Shown here: in pieces, positions 8,153 through 17,056 of the stretch
How positions within the stretch are numbered: position 1 is the stretch's first letter
How the letters are laid out: every line of letters begins with the position of its first letter
Source: Acidobacteriota bacterium
Lineage (GTDB): Bacteria; Acidobacteriota; Vicinamibacteria; Vicinamibacterales; CAVVIG01
Direction: 5' to 3'
DNA: 64,000 nt
Assembly (NCBI GenBank): GCA_003222395.1
Contig: QHWB01000030.1
Span: forward strand, 46,219-110,218
Program-made: the position numbers and the translations under genes
The notes under the pieces: model-generated
What the model was told of the DNA's origin: nothing
What the model saw: the letters and a program-made list of their open reading frames with translations, nothing else
Database searches by the model: none

Positions 8153-8776
8153 CTAGAACTTGATGCCGATACCGACTTGCGCCCGCTGAGTTTTGTTCAC
8201 GCTGGAGGCATCACCCGTCGCAAGCACGGCGCCGAAGCGGTAGCTGAGGTCGAGGAAGTAGCGCTTGGCGAAGCCGACCGTCGCGCCGCCGCCGATCATG
8301 ATGATCGGCCGGTTCTGAGTGCCGTTGAGGTCGCTGCCGAACTGGACGAGGTCGCTGTTCGCACTCAGTGTCGTTTCGTTTTTCACGTGAGCCAGACCCA
8401 CACCAAGCGCGACGTACGGATCGACGTTGACCGACGCAGGCCAGTGGTAGCGAAGTCCCGCGTCGACAAACGTGATCCTGGAGATTGACGTCGCCGTCGC
8501 GCCGACGTTCGCCGCGATTAGAGCGGCATCGTCGTCCATCTGCGACGTCGCCGCGTTGCCAATGTGCCCGCCTTCGACGAACACGTCGAAGTCCGGCGAG
8601 AGATGGAATCCGTATTCGCCGCCGATCGAGGTGTCGGACTTATGGCCGAGCGTCGCGGCGAAATCGAATTCAGCGTAGCTTGTGGTCGCGCCCGTCGCGG
8701 TCTGCGCCGTGGCGACCGCAGACGCGCAAAGCGTCAGCGCGAGCAATATTGGTACAACACGAGCGAATCGCATCAT
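8153..8776 (-). CDS. Small outer-membrane beta-barrel protein
   Basis: A 207-residue protein with a signal peptide (cleavage near ATAQ, residue 25) and alternating hydrophobic strands. It ends in GIGIKF, a C-terminal aromatic typical of barrels inserted by the BAM complex. The pattern fits the OMP beta-barrel family of 8-stranded porin-like proteins. The ligand or role is unknown. The lectin-like gene downstream on the same strand starts 59 bases after its stop and may be co-transcribed. Confidence 0.8.
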   Translation of the reverse strand: MMRFARVVPILLALTLCASAVATAQTATGATTSYAEFDFAATLGHKSDTSIGGEYGFHLSPDFDVFVEGGHIGNAATSQMDDDAALIAANVGATATSISRITFVDAGLRYHWPASVNVDPYVALGVGLAHVKNETTLSANSDLVQFGSDLNGTQNRPIIMIGGGATVGFAKRYFLDLSYRFGAVLATGDASSVNKTQRAQVGIGIKF

Positions 8777-8905
8777 CTATACGTCCTCCGTCACGGGGGA
8801 ATCTCCGGCTTCCTGGGTCGCGGAAAGGGCTGGGACCTACCGCTTTTTACGAGGAGAGGGCCGGAAGTATAGCACGCCGTGGTATTCTGGATGCGCATCA
8901 GCAAC

Positions 8906-9571
8906 ATGAGCGAAGACGTTACGCCACTGACGGTTCCAGAGTTTGCTGCGCCTCTCGACGTGGCGGTCGAGGTCCAGGCGCCGGCGGTCGTTCCGGCCGA
9001 GGCGGCGGCAGTGGCCGTGACCGAACCGCCCACCATCGACGCCATCGCGCCGTGGAAGAAAATGGGCAGCGAAATCCTCGCAGGGGTGCAGACGCTCGTG
9101 TCGGCCGCGGTGTACGCCACGCTCATCGTCACCTTCGGGTTTCAGGTGGCGCGCGTCGACGGCCTGAGCATGGCGCCGACGCTCGAGGATCACGATCGCC
9201 TCATCGTGAACAAGCTCGTGTACGAACTCGGCGAGCCGCGGCCTGGCGACATCGTGATGCTCTACTACCCGCTCAACCCCGAGAAGATGTTCGTCAAGCG
9301 GGTGATTGCGAAGGAAGGCGATACCGTCCGCATCGTCGACGGTCGCGTCTACGTGAACGACATCCCGCTCCACGACGACTACGTCCCCGCAGAGTTCCGC
9401 AGCCACGACGACTGGGGCCCGCAGGTCATCCAGCAGGGCTACTACTTCGTCATGGGCGATCACCGCAACAACAGCTCCGACAGCCGTCACTGGGGGCCCG
9501 TGCCGAAGAAGTACATCGTCGGCAAGGTGAAGGTCCGCTGGTGGCCGATCCAGGACGCGAAAATCTTCTAG
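8906..9571 (+). CDS. lepB: Signal peptidase I
   Basis: A serine protease that removes signal peptides at the inner membrane. An Ala/Val/Pro-rich N-terminal extension (1-45) precedes one membrane segment (about 62-80). The catalytic Ser88 lies in DGLSMAPTL and the Lys131 general base in MFVKRVIAKEGD. The GDHRNNSSDSRHWGPV block completes the S26 signature. A TATTCT box at 8883-8888 suits ATG 8906. ATG 8891 is possible but would lie ahead of the predicted transcript start. It is a single gene, convergent with the acyl-CoA synthetase gene. Confidence 0.93.
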   Translation: MSEDVTPLTVPEFAAPLDVAVEVQAPAVVPAEAAAVAVTEPPTIDAIAPWKKMGSEILAGVQTLVSAAVYATLIVTFGFQVARVDGLSMAPTLEDHDRLIVNKLVYELGEPRPGDIVMLYYPLNPEKMFVKRVIAKEGDTVRIVDGRVYVNDIPLHDDYVPAEFRSHDDWGPQVIQQGYYFVMGDHRNNSSDSRHWGPVPKKYIVGKVKVRWWPIQDAKIF

Positions 9572-9580
9572 CCGCGCCTA

Positions 9581-9633
9581 GTTACTACGGTAATCGACTA
9601 TTCGAAACCGGACATCGCCTTACCACGATTTCG
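9581..9633. repeat. Dispersed ~53-bp element, copy A
   Basis: This stretch between two convergent genes is closely similar to 16961-17012. Shared blocks are GACTATTCGAAA, CGGACAT and CACGATTTCG, with a few substitutions and one indel between the copies. The centre (TATTCGA/TCGGACA) is an imperfect palindrome. No ORF is present. Confidence 0.7.
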
Positions 9634-9659
9634 TCGATCGCTCGCCCGCCCCCACGCGA

Positions 9660-11267
9660 TTAAGAATTCAGAAGCTGTTCATGCTCCTGTCGCAGCTTGT
9701 ACTTCTGAATCTTCCCTGAGGCGGTCATCGGGAACTCGGTCACGAAGCGGACGTACTTGGGCACTTTGAACTTCGCGAGCATGTCGGCACAGAACGCGAT
9801 CAGCTCCTCGGCGCTCACCTGTTTGTTCGCGCGCACGGCCGCCGCGACCGTTTCGCCGAAGAACGCGTCGGGCACGCCGTAGACGTACGCGTCGGCCACC
9901 GCGTGATGCTCGCGGAGCCGGTCTTCAATTTCCTTCGGCGCGATGTTCTCGCCGCCGCGGATGATCAGATCCTTGATGCGTCCCGTGATGCGGACGTAGC
10001 CCTCGGCGTCGATGCTCGCTTCGTCGCCGGTGTGCAGCCAGCCGTCCGCGTCGATCGCGGCGCGCGTCGCATCCGCGTCGTTGTAGTACCCCTTCATCAC
10101 GTTGTAGCCGCGGCAGCACAGCTCGCCGCGCTCGCCCGCCGTGCGCTCGGCGCCGCTGGCCGGATCGACGATCTTCACTTCGAGCTCCGGCAGCACGACG
10201 CCGACGGTCTGCGACCGCCGGCCGATCGCGCAGTCGCGCGGCGTCATCGTGATGCCGGGCGACGACTCCGTCATCCCGTACGCGATGGTGATCTCCGGCA
10301 TGTGCATCTCGGTCATCACGCGCCGCATCAGCGGCTCGGGACAGAGCGCGCCCGCCATCACGCCGGTGCGCAGCGACGTGAGGTCGTAGCGCGCGAAGTC
10401 CGGATGTTCGAGCTCGGCGATGAACATCGTCGGTACGCCGTAGAGCGCCGTGCACCGCTCGCGATCGATCGTCTCAAGCACGCGCCTGGGATCGAACGCC
10501 TCGACGGCGCAGAGACATGCGCCGTGCGTGTAGGCGCCGAGGACGCCGATCACGCAGCCGAAGCAATGGAACAGGGGGACGCAAAGGCACAAACGATCGG
10601 CCGGCGTGAAGGCGAGCTGTCGTCCGAGCGCCTCGCCGTTGTTGACGATGTTGCGGCTCGAGAGCATGACGCCTTTGGGGAAGCCGGTCGTCCCCGACGT
10701 GTACTGCATGTTGATGACATCGTCGACGCCGACCGACCGGCTCCGCGCATCGAGCCCGGCCTCGCTCACCTGCTCTGCGCGCGCGCAAACGTCGGAGAAC
10801 GGAATCAGACCCGGCGGAGTGCTTTCCGCGCCTATATAGATGATGCGCTCGAGCGTCCCAATGCGGCCGGCGAAGGCGCCGGCTTTCTCGAGCTCCGCGA
10901 TGTAGTCGATGTCGCGGAAGCCGCCAATCGTCACGAGCGTCGCCGCCTCGCTCTGCCGCAGCAGATAGTCGATTTCTTTCGATCGCAGCGACGTGTTGGC
11001 GGTGACGAGGATCGCGCCGATCTTCGCGAGCGCGAATTGCAGCACGATCCATTCGGGCACGTTCGTTGCCCACAGGACGACGCGCTCGCCCGAAGACACG
11101 CCAAGCGCCATCAATCCGCGCGCGGCGCGCCGCGATTCGTCTTCGAGCTCCGCAAATGTGTAACGCGGACCGTCGACGTACACCAGCGCATCGTTGCGCG
11201 GAAGTGCACGCGCCAAAAATGTAAGCAGATCACCGACTGTGACATCGCGATACGAGCCGGAAATCAT
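9660..11267 (-). CDS. AMP-dependent acyl-CoA synthetase
   Basis: A 535-residue cytoplasmic ligase of the ANL superfamily, activating a carboxylic acid (probably a fatty acid) to its CoA thioester via an acyl-adenylate. All core motifs are visible: phosphate loop [11 protein letters not shown] (189-199), [28 protein letters not shown], and the catalytic Lys motif [11 protein letters not shown] near the end. Length and motifs fit FadD-like medium/long-chain enzymes, but substrate cannot be read from sequence. ATG 11267 is chosen because conserved sequence starts there. It is divergent from the PilZ gene, with only 28 bp between starts. Confidence 0.92.
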   Translation of the reverse strand: MISGSYRDVTVGDLLTFLARALPRNDALVYVDGPRYTFAELEDESRRAARGLMALGVSSGERVVLWATNVPEWIVLQFALAKIGAILVTANTSLRSKEIDYLLRQSEAATLVTIGGFRDIDYIAELEKAGAFAGRIGTLERIIYIGAESTPPGLIPFSDVCARAEQVSEAGLDARSRSVGVDDVINMQYTSGTTGFPKGVMLSSRNIVNNGEALGRQLAFTPADRLCLCVPLFHCFGCVIGVLGAYTHGACLCAVEAFDPRRVLETIDRERCTALYGVPTMFIAELEHPDFARYDLTSLRTGVMAGALCPEPLMRRVMTEMHMPEITIAYGMTESSPGITMTPRDCAIGRRSQTVGVVLPELEVKIVDPASGAERTAGERGELCCRGYNVMKGYYNDADATRAAIDADGWLHTGDEASIDAEGYVRITGRIKDLIIRGGENIAPKEIEDRLREHHAVADAYVYGVPDAFFGETVAAAVRANKQVSAEELIAFCADMLAKFKVPKYVRFVTEFPMTASGKIQKYKLRQEHEQLLNS

Positions 11268-11281
11268 GGCGCGGGGGATTG

Positions 11282-11290
11282 TATACTGGA
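11282..11290 (+). promoter_or_regulatory. -10 box and ribosome site ahead of PilZ gene
   Basis: TATACT (11282-11287) is a good sigma-70 -10 box. GGAG (11287-11290) then lies five bases before GTG 11296. The transcript would begin at or next to the start codon. Confidence 0.5.
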
Positions 11291-11295
11291 GTCCT

Positions 11296-11949
11296 GTGAC
11301 ACGAACAGACACGATGACGCAGACGTGCACCGTGCTCGTGGGTGCGGCAGACCGGCTGCCGCATCTGAAGGCGCGCGTGAACCAACCCGACGGCGAACTG
11401 CTCGACTTCCTCGACGTCGACCCCTTACGCGCGCTCGAAGCCATCGTCAAGCGGCGGCCCAGGGTCATCGCGCTAGAGCGGCTGTTCGCGGCATCGCCGC
11501 GCGGAGCGGCCCTCATCAATCGGGTCAAGGGCGACAGGAATCTCGTCGACACCGAGATCCGCGTCCTGGCCCACGACAGCGAGTACATGCGCGTCGTGCC
11601 GCGCCCCTCGTCGTCGGCCGCGCAGGCCGTCGATCAGCGCGGGACGCGCCGCGCGCCGCGGTTCAAGATGGCGCCGAAGGTCATGGCGCTCGTCGACGGC
11701 AAGCACGCGACGCTCGTCGACCTGTCGACGATCGGCGCGCAGATCGTGTCGCCGGCCGCACTCAAGCCCAATCAGATGATCCCGATGACGCTCAGCGACG
11801 AGGTCGGCGTCGTGAAGTTCAGCGCCGAGGTTGCGTGGACGTCGTTCGAGATCCCACCCAACAGCGGCCCGCGCTACCGCGCCGGCGTCGAGTTCGTTGA
11901 AGCCGACGCGATGGCGGTCGAGGCGTACTGCACGAGACACAGGGCCTGA
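11296..11949 (+). CDS. PilZ-domain protein
   Basis: A 217-residue protein. The first ~100 residues look like a degenerate receiver-like or unassigned domain ([10 protein letters not shown] to RVLAHDS). The C-terminal ~105 residues form a PilZ domain with the Arg motif (RGTRRAPRF) and the DLSTIGA motif, which together bind cyclic-di-GMP. It may serve as a c-di-GMP effector, matching the HD-GYP regulator upstream in the window, but no target is evident. GTG 11296 is chosen for its GGAG spacing; ATG 11314 is an alternative. Confidence 0.85.
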   Translation: MTRTDTMTQTCTVLVGAADRLPHLKARVNQPDGELLDFLDVDPLRALEAIVKRRPRVIALERLFAASPRGAALINRVKGDRNLVDTEIRVLAHDSEYMRVVPRPSSSAAQAVDQRGTRRAPRFKMAPKVMALVDGKHATLVDLSTIGAQIVSPAALKPNQMIPMTLSDEVGVVKFSAEVAWTSFEIPPNSGPRYRAGVEFVEADAMAVEAYCTRHRA

Positions 11950-11978
11950 CCGGACGCTCGGAGTAAGATCGCTCGTCG

Positions 11979-13544
11979 ATGATTTTGCTCGACGGCTCCT
12001 CGCTCTCGCTCGAACAACTCCTGAACATCGCGGATGGCGCCGAACGGGTAGGTCTGACGCCCGAGGCGCGCACGCGCGTTCGGGCATCACGCGACGTCGT
12101 CGAGCGGCGCGCGCGCGGCGACGAGCCGGCCTACGGCATCAACACCGGATTTGGATCGTTCGCCGACGTCAAGATCGCGCTCGGCGCGCTCGAAACGCTG
12201 CAGCTGAACCTTCTTCGGAGCCACGCCGCAGGCGTCGGCGATCCGCTGCCGGTCCGCGCGGTGCGCGCGACGATGGCGCTTCGCGCCAACGTGCTGGCCA
12301 AGGGCTTCTCGGGAATCAGCATCGAGACGCTCGACGCGCTGATCGCGCTTGTTAATAATGATGTGCATCCGCGCGTGCCATCGCGGGGATCGGTCGGCGC
12401 CAGCGGCGATCTCGCGCCGCTCGCGCACCTGGCGCTGGTGCTGATTGGGGAAGGTGAGGCGGTTTTTGGTCGCTCGGCTGAAAGCCTCGCGCTCCACGAT
12501 GTAGGGCGAGCCTTTCAGGCGAGCCAGACGATGCCGGGAGCAGATGCCCTACAGCGCGCCGGCCTGAAGCCGATCGTCCTCGGTGCCAAGGAGGGCCTCG
12601 CGCTGATCAACGGGACGCAGCCGTCGACCGCCGTTCTCGCGCTGGCGCTTGCGGCGGCCGAACAGCTCGCGCGAGCGGCCGACATCGCGGCGGCTCTTTC
12701 GATTGACGCCTTGCGCGGCTCCATTCACCCGTTCGAAGGCCGCGTCCACGCGGCCCGCCCCTTCCGCGGACAGCAGATCTCGGCGGCCAACATCGAGCGC
12801 CTGATGCACGGCAGCGGCATCAACGAGTCGCACGAGTTCTGCGGCAAGATCCAGGACGCCTACTCGATGCGGTGCGCGCCGCAGGTGCACGGCGCGGCCC
12901 GCGAAGCGCTCCGGTTCGTCCGAGAAACCGTCGCCATCGAGGCTAACAGCGCCACCGACAACCCGATGGTTTTCGCGGAAACCGGCGATATCGTGTCGTG
13001 CGGCAACTTTCATGGCGCGCCGATTGCCATCGCGGCCGATCTGCTGGCCGCCGCCATCGTCCCGATCGCCACCATCAGCGAGCGGCGGACCGATCGCCTC
13101 GTCAATCCGGCGCTGAGCGAGCTGCCGGCGTTCCTGACGCGCGAGGGCGGCGTCAATTCCGGCTTCATGCTGGCGCAGGTCACGGCCGCCGCCGTCGCGT
13201 CGGAGCTCAAGACGCTCGCGCATCCGGCCGGCGTCGACACGATCCCGACGTCGGCGAACAAGGAGGACCACGTCAGCATGAGCATGACGGCCGCATTGAA
13301 AGCCGACGCCGCGGTCGCGCGTGCGCGCGAGGTGGTGGCCATCGAAATTTTATGTGCATGTCAGGCGATCGACCTGCTCGCGCCGCTCGCAACGTCGCCG
13401 CTGTTGAAAAATGTTCACTCGCTCGTCCGATCGCGCGTGCCGACGCTCGCATCCGATCGCCAGCCGTCGCCCGACATCGTCGCGATCGCAGATCTGATTG
13501 CATCGAGCGCGCTAGAAAACGCATGCGACGGTGTAGTCAAGTGA
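11979..13544 (+). CDS. hutH: Histidine ammonia-lyase
   Basis: Converts L-histidine to urocanate and ammonia, the first step of histidine degradation. The 521-residue protein has the self-cyclising Ala-Ser-Gly (141-143, in GSVGASGDLAPLAH) that forms the MIO cofactor, plus YGINTGFG, NGTQ and the QDAYSMRCAPQVHG block. Compared with the usual spacing between GEGEA and the MPGA segment, residues about 163-184 are an extra ~15-residue insertion. This is encoded by a repeat also found at 17034 and 32440. HutU follows 72 bp later. No hutI or hutG is present in the window. Confidence 0.95.
   Translation: MILLDGSSLSLEQLLNIADGAERVGLTPEARTRVRASRDVVERRARGDEPAYGINTGFGSFADVKIALGALETLQLNLLRSHAAGVGDPLPVRAVRATMALRANVLAKGFSGISIETLDALIALVNNDVHPRVPSRGSVGASGDLAPLAHLALVLIGEGEAVFGRSAESLALHDVGRAFQASQTMPGADALQRAGLKPIVLGAKEGLALINGTQPSTAVLALALAAAEQLARAADIAAALSIDALRGSIHPFEGRVHAARPFRGQQISAANIERLMHGSGINESHEFCGKIQDAYSMRCAPQVHGAAREALRFVRETVAIEANSATDNPMVFAETGDIVSCGNFHGAPIAIAADLLAAAIVPIATISERRTDRLVNPALSELPAFLTREGGVNSGFMLAQVTAAAVASELKTLAHPAGVDTIPTSANKEDHVSMSMTAALKADAAVARAREVVAIEILCACQAIDLLAPLATSPLLKNVHSLVRSRVPTLASDRQPSPDIVAIADLIASSALENACDGVVK
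12474..12524. repeat. REP-like palindrome inside hutH
   Basis: TCGGCTGAAAGCCTCGCGCT (12474-12493) is identical over 20 bases to 17034-17053, and its inverse occurs at 32440-32460. The following GGGCGAGCCTTTCAGGCGAGC is its approximate mirror. The element is in frame and translated, adding residues to HutH. Confidence 0.8.
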
Positions 13545-13563
13545 AAAATATTTTCTTTTTGAA

Positions 13564-13592
13564 TTGACAACCTCGGCTTCGCTTCTTAAGGT
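13564..13592 (+). promoter_or_regulatory. Candidate sigma-70 promoter for hutU
   Basis: TTGACA (13564-13569) is separated by 17 bases from TAAGGT (13587-13592), 25 bp before the hutU ATG. It lies in an AT-rich gap after the hutH stop (AAAAATATTTTCTTTTT), so hutU could be transcribed separately as well as by read-through. Confidence 0.5.
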
Positions 13593-13616
13593 CTACTCTT
13601 CCGACCGCGTCATTCC

Positions 13617-15287
13617 ATGAGCATCGCCACGCGCATCATTCGAGCGCCTCGCGGCACGTCGATCAGCTGCAAAGGGTGGCCGCAGGAAGCGGCGATGCGG
13701 ATGCTGATGAACAATCTGGATCCGGACGTCGCCGAACGGCCCGACGAACTCATCGTGTACGGCGGGTCGGGCAAAGCGGCACGGAATTGGGAAGCGTTCG
13801 ATGCGATCGTCCGTTCGCTGCGGTCGCTCGAGCACGACGAAACGCTGCTCGTCCAGTCCGGAAAGCCCGTCGGCGTCTTTCAGACGCATCCGGGCGCGCC
13901 GCGCGTGCTCATCGCCAACGCGATGATCGTGCCGGCGTGGGCGACGTGGGAGAATTTTCGCGACCTCGAGCATCGCGGCCTCACGATGTACGGCCAGATG
14001 ACCGCGGGAAGCTGGATCTATATCGGCAGCCAGGGGATCGTGCAGGGAACGTACGAGACGCTCGCGGCGGTCGCGCGGCGAAATTTCGGCGGATCGCTCA
14101 GCGGTCGGCTCTTGGTCACCGCCGGACTCGGCGGCATGGGCGGCGCGCAGCCGCTCGCGGCCACGATGAACGGCGCGGCGGCCCTCGTCGTCGAGGTCGA
14201 TCCGCGGCGCATCGAGCGAAGGCTGACTACTAAGTATCTAGATGAGGCGACCGACAGCCTCGACGACGCGATCGCGCGGGTCAGCCGATGGACACGCGAC
14301 GGCACGGCGCGGTCGATCGCCGTGCGCGCAAACGCCGCCGATGTGTTGCCCGCGCTCGTCTCTCGAGGCGTGACGCCGGACGTGCTCACGGATCAGACGT
14401 CGGCGCATGATGCGCTGAACGGATACGTGCCCAACGGGATGAGCCTCGACGAAGCCGAGCGGCTCCGTGACCGAAATCCCTCCGACTATGTAAAAAGGTC
14501 AATGCACGCAATGGCCGATCAGGTGCGCGCGATGCTGACCCTTCAGCAGCGCGGTGCCGTGACGTTCGACTACGGCAACAACATTCGGGCGCAAGCTGCG
14601 CAGGCCGGCGTCGCGAACGCGTTCGACATCCGCGGCTTCGTGCCGGAGTACATACGGCCGCTGTTTTGCGAAGGGAGAGGTCCATTCCGATGGGCAGCGC
14701 TGTCGGGGGACCCCGAGGACATCCGCGTGAGCGACGACGCCGCACTGGAAATGTTTGGACACAACGATTCGCTCGCGCGCTGGATTCGGCTCGCGCGCGA
14801 GCGCGTCGCGTTCCAGGGGCTGCCCGCGCGCATCCTGTGGCTCGGGTACGGCGAGCGCGCGCGCTTCGGATTGCGACTGAACGAGCTCGTCCGCGAACGA
14901 CGCATCAAGGCGCCGATCGTGATCGGCCGTGATCATCTCGACACCGGTTCGGTCGCATCACCGAACCGCGAAACGGAAGGCATGCGCGACGGCAGCGACG
15001 CCATCGCCGATTGGCCGATTCTGAACGCACTGTTGAACGCGTCGAGCGGCGCCACGTGGGTCTCGGTGCACCACGGCGGCGGCGTCGGCATCGGCTACTC
15101 GCTCCACGCCGGCATGGTGATCGTCGCCGACGGCACCAGCGACGCGGACGAGAAGCTCGAACGAGTCCTGACCTGCGACCCGGGAATCGGCGTCATCCGC
15201 CACGCGGATGCCGGTTATCCCGAAGCGATCGCCACTGCGGAGCGACAAGGTTTGCGGATCCCGTTGCGTGAGGACGGCGAATGTTGA
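13617..15287 (+). CDS. hutU: Urocanate hydratase
   Basis: Hydrates urocanate to imidazolonepropionate using tightly bound NAD+ as electrophile, the second step of histidine degradation. At 556 residues it matches the family length. It opens with [20 protein letters not shown] and [12 protein letters not shown], contains the nucleotide-binding [13 protein letters not shown] block, and ends with the catalytic-region [17 protein letters not shown] and the HADAGYPEA segment. It overlaps the next gene by 7 bp. The pathway would need an imidazolonepropionase from elsewhere in the genome. Confidence 0.96.
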   Translation: MSIATRIIRAPRGTSISCKGWPQEAAMRMLMNNLDPDVAERPDELIVYGGSGKAARNWEAFDAIVRSLRSLEHDETLLVQSGKPVGVFQTHPGAPRVLIANAMIVPAWATWENFRDLEHRGLTMYGQMTAGSWIYIGSQGIVQGTYETLAAVARRNFGGSLSGRLLVTAGLGGMGGAQPLAATMNGAAALVVEVDPRRIERRLTTKYLDEATDSLDDAIARVSRWTRDGTARSIAVRANAADVLPALVSRGVTPDVLTDQTSAHDALNGYVPNGMSLDEAERLRDRNPSDYVKRSMHAMADQVRAMLTLQQRGAVTFDYGNNIRAQAAQAGVANAFDIRGFVPEYIRPLFCEGRGPFRWAALSGDPEDIRVSDDAALEMFGHNDSLARWIRLARERVAFQGLPARILWLGYGERARFGLRLNELVRERRIKAPIVIGRDHLDTGSVASPNRETEGMRDGSDAIADWPILNALLNASSGATWVSVHHGGGVGIGYSLHAGMVIVADGTSDADEKLERVLTCDPGIGVIRHADAGYPEAIATAERQGLRIPLREDGEC

Positions 15288-16444
15288 CCCCTCGTACTTC
15301 TCTGGCCCGGCGCGTCACCGCGGCGCTCGACGCGTCTCCATCCCGCGTCCCGGTTCTCCTCGGCGGGTGCGGCAGCGGACGAAGCACGCTGCTGCAGCAG
15401 CTGCGCGAGCGGACCGGCCGGATGTCGGCGCAGTGCATCGACATCGAGCGCACGGCGACGACGCCGGAGCGCTTCTACCGTGCGGCGATCGACCGGTCGC
15501 CCTTCCCGGTCACCGACGCGTCCGCGTCGGGCGCGCGCGCCGCGTTCGACGTGACGCTCGACTTCTTCTCGAACAGCCGGACCGGCGCCGGCGAGCCGGC
15601 GATGTTCCTGCTCGACGAGTTCCTGGAGCTGCGCACGTTCGAGAGCTTTCCCGGATTGCGGCGCGTCCTGTACGACTTCGTCGAGCGCATCGCCGCCAGC
15701 GGCAACCGGTTCGTGTTGACGAGCCGCTACGTCGCGCGTGCGCTGCGGCTGCTGCGCGACCACTCGGCGCGCTTCGAAGTCATCCAGATGCCGCCGCTGA
15801 CGATCGAGGACACGCTTGACATCCTCGGCCCGACCGGCGGCAACCCCAAGGACGCGGAGTATCTGGCGCGAACGGTGCTCGCGCTCGCCGACGGGCGTCC
15901 GTCGTACGTCCGCGCGATCGCCGAAGAGCTGCAGACGCTGCGCGAGCACGGCGGCCCGGGCAGCGCCGACGCGATGAGCGCGCTCGCGGCGCTCCTCTCC
16001 ATCGACGGCCGCATCGCGAAGCAGTGCTTCTTCTGCTACGAGCTGCGGCTGCATCGCGCGCGCGGCTACGGGGCGCTGAAGGCGATTCTCGAAATCCTCG
16101 GCGAAGACGAAGGGCTGACGCTCACCGAGATCTCGCACCGGCTGCAGCGAACCCCCGGGTCGACGAAAGACTATCTCTCGTGGCTGGAGGACGTCGATCT
16201 CGTCACGGCACGGCAGAAGCGCTACAGCTTCACCGATCCGCTGCTGCGCGTGTGGGTCCGCCTCCACTGCCGCGCGTCGGCGCCGAGCGAAGACGATCTC
16301 GCGCGCGAGGTGCATCGGTACGCGGTGCCGCGGCTGCCGCAGACGACCGAACCCGGCACGCCGCCGCCGACGCCGGCGCCGCAAAGCGAGCCCGCGTTCG
16401 CGATGGCCGGCTCTCCCTCGTCGGGGATCATCGAGATCGATTGA
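15281..16444 (+). CDS. AAA-type ATPase with Walker A Arg, in hut operon
   Basis: A 387-residue protein resembling archaeal-type (STAND-like) ATPases. The P-loop is GGCGSGRST (28-36), with Arg where Lys is usual. Walker B is FLLDEF (109-114), followed by a sensor-like TSRY (about 146-149). A winged-helix-like segment (about 265-330: [28 protein letters not shown]) suggests nucleic-acid or partner binding. The tail is Pro-rich. ATG 15281 lies inside the end of hutU, so translation is coupled. A regulatory role in histidine use is possible, but nothing in the sequence proves it. Confidence 0.75.
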   Translation: MLTPRTSLARRVTAALDASPSRVPVLLGGCGSGRSTLLQQLRERTGRMSAQCIDIERTATTPERFYRAAIDRSPFPVTDASASGARAAFDVTLDFFSNSRTGAGEPAMFLLDEFLELRTFESFPGLRRVLYDFVERIAASGNRFVLTSRYVARALRLLRDHSARFEVIQMPPLTIEDTLDILGPTGGNPKDAEYLARTVLALADGRPSYVRAIAEELQTLREHGGPGSADAMSALAALLSIDGRIAKQCFFCYELRLHRARGYGALKAILEILGEDEGLTLTEISHRLQRTPGSTKDYLSWLEDVDLVTARQKRYSFTDPLLRVWVRLHCRASAPSEDDLAREVHRYAVPRLPQTTEPGTPPPTPAPQSEPAFAMAGSPSSGIIEID

Positions 16445-16448
16445 CCGT

Positions 16449-16561
16449 GTGGCGCGGGCCGTTCAGGCCCGCGTAGGTCTGTGGCGCGGGCCTTCCGCCT
16501 TACGCGCGCAGCGCTTCGGCGGACCGCCGTAGCCCTGGCGGAGCCGGTCAGGCCGGCGTTT
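16449..16561. repeat. Cluster of REP-like GC palindromes
   Basis: The segment holds GCGGGCCGTTCAGGCCCGC (16454-16472), a second GTGGCGCGGGCC start (16481), CGCTTCGGCGGACCGCCG-type sequence and GCCGGTCAGGCCGGC (about 16544-16558). All are GC-rich inverted repeats with TTCA or TCAG centres, lying just after the ATPase stop. They may act as a terminator or be mobile repeats. Confidence 0.65.
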
Positions 16562-16739
16562 TTCGCGGACGCCCCGCCTTCACCGTAATGGCGCTTTCAT
16601 CGTGTCGCGATTCGCGGATCAGACGGCACCGCTCGATTTCATCCGCCGTCTGCTTCGGCGTGATCATCACCGGCACAGCGGCCGGCATCAGCGGATCGGT
16701 TCGCTCCAGGCGGGCACGACGCTTCGATGTCATGACCAC
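16548..16739 (-). CDS. Possible hypothetical 63-residue protein
   Basis: An open frame starting MVMTSKRRARLERTDPLMPA with an ITPKQTADEIERCRLIRESR core and an AGRPRKTPA end. No family is recognised. The stop lies inside the REP cluster. The core looks protein-like, and the frame is the only candidate gene in a 600-bp gap. Without similarity evidence it is a weak call. Confidence 0.3.
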   Translation of the reverse strand: MVMTSKRRARLERTDPLMPAAVPVMITPKQTADEIERCRLIRESRHDESAITVKAGRPRKTPA

Positions 16740-17051
16740 ACCAGCGTAGCGCCGGGCTCTGCGACAAATCTGCGAAACGATTCGATTTGGCGATCTTTTT
16801 ACGATTCGCGTGGGGCCGACCGCCCACGATGCGGGAGGCGTTGGGTAGTGGTGCGACGGCCCGTCAGCGCTGAGGCGTAGTCGCGGCCTTGGTGACGTTC
16901 TGTTCTGGCTACGCGCGAGCGGTTTACGCCGCGAGCGCGTCTACGCGTGGGGACCAGGTCGTTATTACGGTTCCTGACTATTCGAAATCGGACATAACCT
17001 TACACGATTTCGCGTCGCGCCTCCGCGTCGCGGTCGGCTGAAAGCCTCGCG
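16740..17051. other. Gap with dispersed element copy B and REP copy; no gene seen
   Basis: No convincing coding frame. The 53-bp dispersed element occupies 16961-17012 (copy A is at 9581-9633). The 20-base REP-like string shared with hutH occupies 17034-17053, running into the rnc stop. Confidence 0.6.
16961..17012. repeat. Dispersed ~53-bp element, copy B
   Basis: Aligns with 9581-9633 over its whole length with one indel and about nine substitutions. Like copy A, it lies between two convergent genes. Confidence 0.7.
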
Positions 17052-17056
17052 CTACG
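17034..17056. repeat. REP-like element copy at the rnc 3' end
   Basis: Carries the same 20-base string as hutH 12474-12493. The overlapping 21 bases at 17036-17056 are the exact inverse of 32440-32460. Confidence 0.8.
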
